This document shows, in pieces, positions 59,167 to 60,424 of a stretch of 60,424 nt of DNA; the stretch's first letter is position 1; each line of letters begins with the position of its first letter. Both the position numbers and the translations under genes were made by a program. The stretch is from Solirubrobacterales bacterium (GTDB lineage: Bacteria > Actinomycetota > Thermoleophilia > Solirubrobacterales > 70-9): NCBI GenBank assembly GCA_020438295.1, contig JAGQUV010000009.1, forward strand, positions 1 to 60,424. The letters run 5' to 3'. The notes beneath the pieces are model-generated. The model saw nothing but the letters and a program-made list of their open reading frames with translations. It was not told where the DNA came from and did no database searches.

Positions 59167-60424
59167 TCATCGCCTGCCGGCGATCGTGGCGTGGCCGACC
59201 ACGGTATCGCCGCTCATCATCACGGCCGCCTGACCCGGAGCCGGCCCTTCGAAAGGCTCCTCGAGCAGGAGCTCCAGCGAGTCGTGACGCCCGGCCCCGG
59301 CCGTAACGCTGGCTCGTACGGCCGGGGAGTGGTAACGCAGCCGGACCCGGTCGACGGTGGCTCCGTCGCGATGCATCACGGCCCTTTTCAAGGTGACACG
59401 GTCCGCACTGAGCTCCTCCCGCGGTCCGACCGTCACCGTGTTCGAATCGGCGTCGGTTCCGGTCACGTACATCGGCCGGCCGGCCGCCACGCCCAGACCG
59501 CGTCGCTGGCCCACCGTGAAGTGGTGGTGCCCACGGTGGCCGGCCAGTCGCTCTCCCCGGCTGTCGAGCACGGCGCCGGGCCGGTCCTCGAGGCCGCCGT
59601 GGCGGCGCAGGAAGTCGCCCTTGTTCTGGCCGGCCAGGAAGCATAGGTCCTGGCTCTCCGGCTTCTCCGCAACCGCCAGCGAATGCCGGGCCGCGATCTC
59701 CCGGACTTCGGCCTTGGTGGCCTCGGCCAACGGGAACCGGAGCCGCGCGATCAGCTCGGTCGGCAAGGCGGCCAGCATGTAGCTCTGGTCCTTGTCACAG
59801 TCCTGGCCTTCGGCCAGCAGCGCCCCTAAGCCATCGTCAACCACCCGGGCGTAGTGTCCGGTGACCAGATCGGTCGCGCCCAGCCGGTCGGCCAGCGCGA
59901 CCATCGCCGCAATCCGTACCTCCCCGTTGCAGAGCACGCACGGGTTGGGCGTCCGGCCACGGCTGTACCCGTCTACGAACTCGCCCACCACCCGCTCGCG
60001 GAACCGGCTCTCGAGGTCAAGGGTGAAGTGCGGAATGCCGAGCGAATGGCTCACCGCCCGGGCACCCAGCACCGCCTCCGGCGAGCAGCAGGCCCTGGTC
60101 CCGTCGGTGTCCGGATCGGCCCAGAGCTTGACCGTGACCGCGACCACGCCGGCCCCGCGTTCGCGCTCGCGAACGGCGGCCACCGCACTGTCGACTCCGC
60201 CGGAAACGGCAACCAGGACCCGGTCGGGGCTCGGCCCGAGCAGCCCGACGCCAGATGAAGCGGCCGCCGAAAGCGCCCGGTGAAGCGCATCGGCGGCCAA
60301 CGCCGCGGCATGTCTCCCGGCCGGTGTCAGCCCGCCCAGTGCGCGGTCGATCTCGCCGGGGCCGATCAGCGCGGCATCGAGCAGGCTCGCGCCGTCGATC
60401 ATCTCGCAAAGGGAGGCGCAGGCC
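59167..60424 (-). CDS. mnmA: tRNA 2-thiouridylase MnmA, apparently fused to a NifU/IscU-like domain (5' part outside window)
   Basis: MnmA thiolates U34 of Glu, Gln and Lys tRNAs. The core is complete: PP-loop VAVSGGVDSAVAA, TPNPCVLCNGEVR with the first catalytic Cys, DKDQSYMLAALP, KPESQDLCFLAG with the second Cys, and TVGQRRGLGVA. The ATG at 60402 is probably not the start, because the frame stays open to the window edge. The first ~58 visible residues (ACASLCEMIDG, EIDRALGGLTPAGRHAAAL, AADALHRAL) align with the C-terminal part of NifU/IscU scaffolds, although the last cluster-binding Cys (HC in IscU) reads HA. The gene therefore continues to the right. Confidence 0.9.
   Translation of the reverse strand, partial: ACASLCEMIDGASLLDAALIGPGEIDRALGGLTPAGRHAAALAADALHRALSAAASSGVGLLGPSPDRVLVAVSGGVDSAVAAVRERERGAGVVAVTVKLWADPDTDGTRACCSPEAVLGARAVSHSLGIPHFTLDLESRFRERVVGEFVDGYSRGRTPNPCVLCNGEVRIAAMVALADRLGATDLVTGHYARVVDDGLGALLAEGQDCDKDQSYMLAALPTELIARLRFPLAEATKAEVREIAARHSLAVAEKPESQDLCFLAGQNKGDFLRRHGGLEDRPGAVLDSRGERLAGHRGHHHFTVGQRRGLGVAAGRPMYVTGTDADSNTVTVGPREELSADRVTLKRAVMHRDGATVDRVRLRYHSPAVRASVTAGAGRHDSLELLLEEPFEGPAPGQAAVMMSGDTVVGHATIAGRR

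Overview
The window is GC-rich chromosomal DNA from an actinobacterium. The best fit is the deep-branching class Thermoleophilia (Solirubrobacterales-like). This is inferred from gene order, frequent GTG/TTG starts, and secreted proteins that carry lysine-rich segments and a CSDGIDNDGDG-type calcium-binding motif. No phage, transposon, plasmid gene or CRISPR array was found. Most of the window is conserved housekeeping sequence interrupted by short accessory islands. No gene-free stretch exceeds about 300 bases; the longest (48895-49190) holds two terminators and a CRP-type palindrome.

Left part (1-8.7 kb): pdxS-pdxT (vitamin B6) and yebC-ruvC-ruvA-ruvB (Holliday junction processing), separated by a small membrane protein gene. 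Then come an RpiR-type regulator, a small zinc protein, a tail-anchored secreted protein, a DsbA-fold protein without cysteines, a lysine-rich protein, a DUF1269 protein and a SnoaL-like protein. Accessory part (8.9-18.4 kb): a large secreted beta-propeller protein with a cysteine-bounded polylysine tail, a patatin-like lipase, a CAU tRNA, a Baeyer-Villiger-type monooxygenase paired with a sulfide:quinone reductase-like protein, an HPt protein, an SDR and a family 1 glycosyltransferase.

Centre (18.4-37.3 kb): tRNA-Asn, then leftward dnaG, dgt, recO, mutM, ppdK, xerD, a DUF3866 protein, an M20 peptidase, pyrG, an MraY-like transferase, steB, steA, recN, nadK and tlyA. The order tlyA-nadK-recN-steA-steB-pyrG matches Mycobacterium, except that a MraY-like membrane enzyme lies between steB and pyrG.

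Right part (37.4-60.4 kb): recQ; an isoprenoid/transcription operon (nusB, a 57-residue protein, ispA, dxs); yjbQ and efp; an inserted pair of rightward genes (M42 peptidase and a large secreted lipase-like protein); then leftward aroC-aroKB-aroQ-pepQ and mnmA-alaS-ruvX-mltG-aroE. The mnmA frame stays open to the right edge, and its visible N-terminal part looks like the C-terminal end of a NifU/IscU scaffold, so MnmA is probably a fusion.

Expression signals: many operon-head starts have a TANNNT hexamer 6-7 bases before the start codon and no Shine-Dalgarno, which predicts leaderless mRNAs. Ten junctions within operons are four-base stop/start overlaps (ATGA, GTGA or TTGA). Three CRP-type palindromes (TGTGA-N6-TCACA) lie between genes, two of them flanking the secreted lipase gene.
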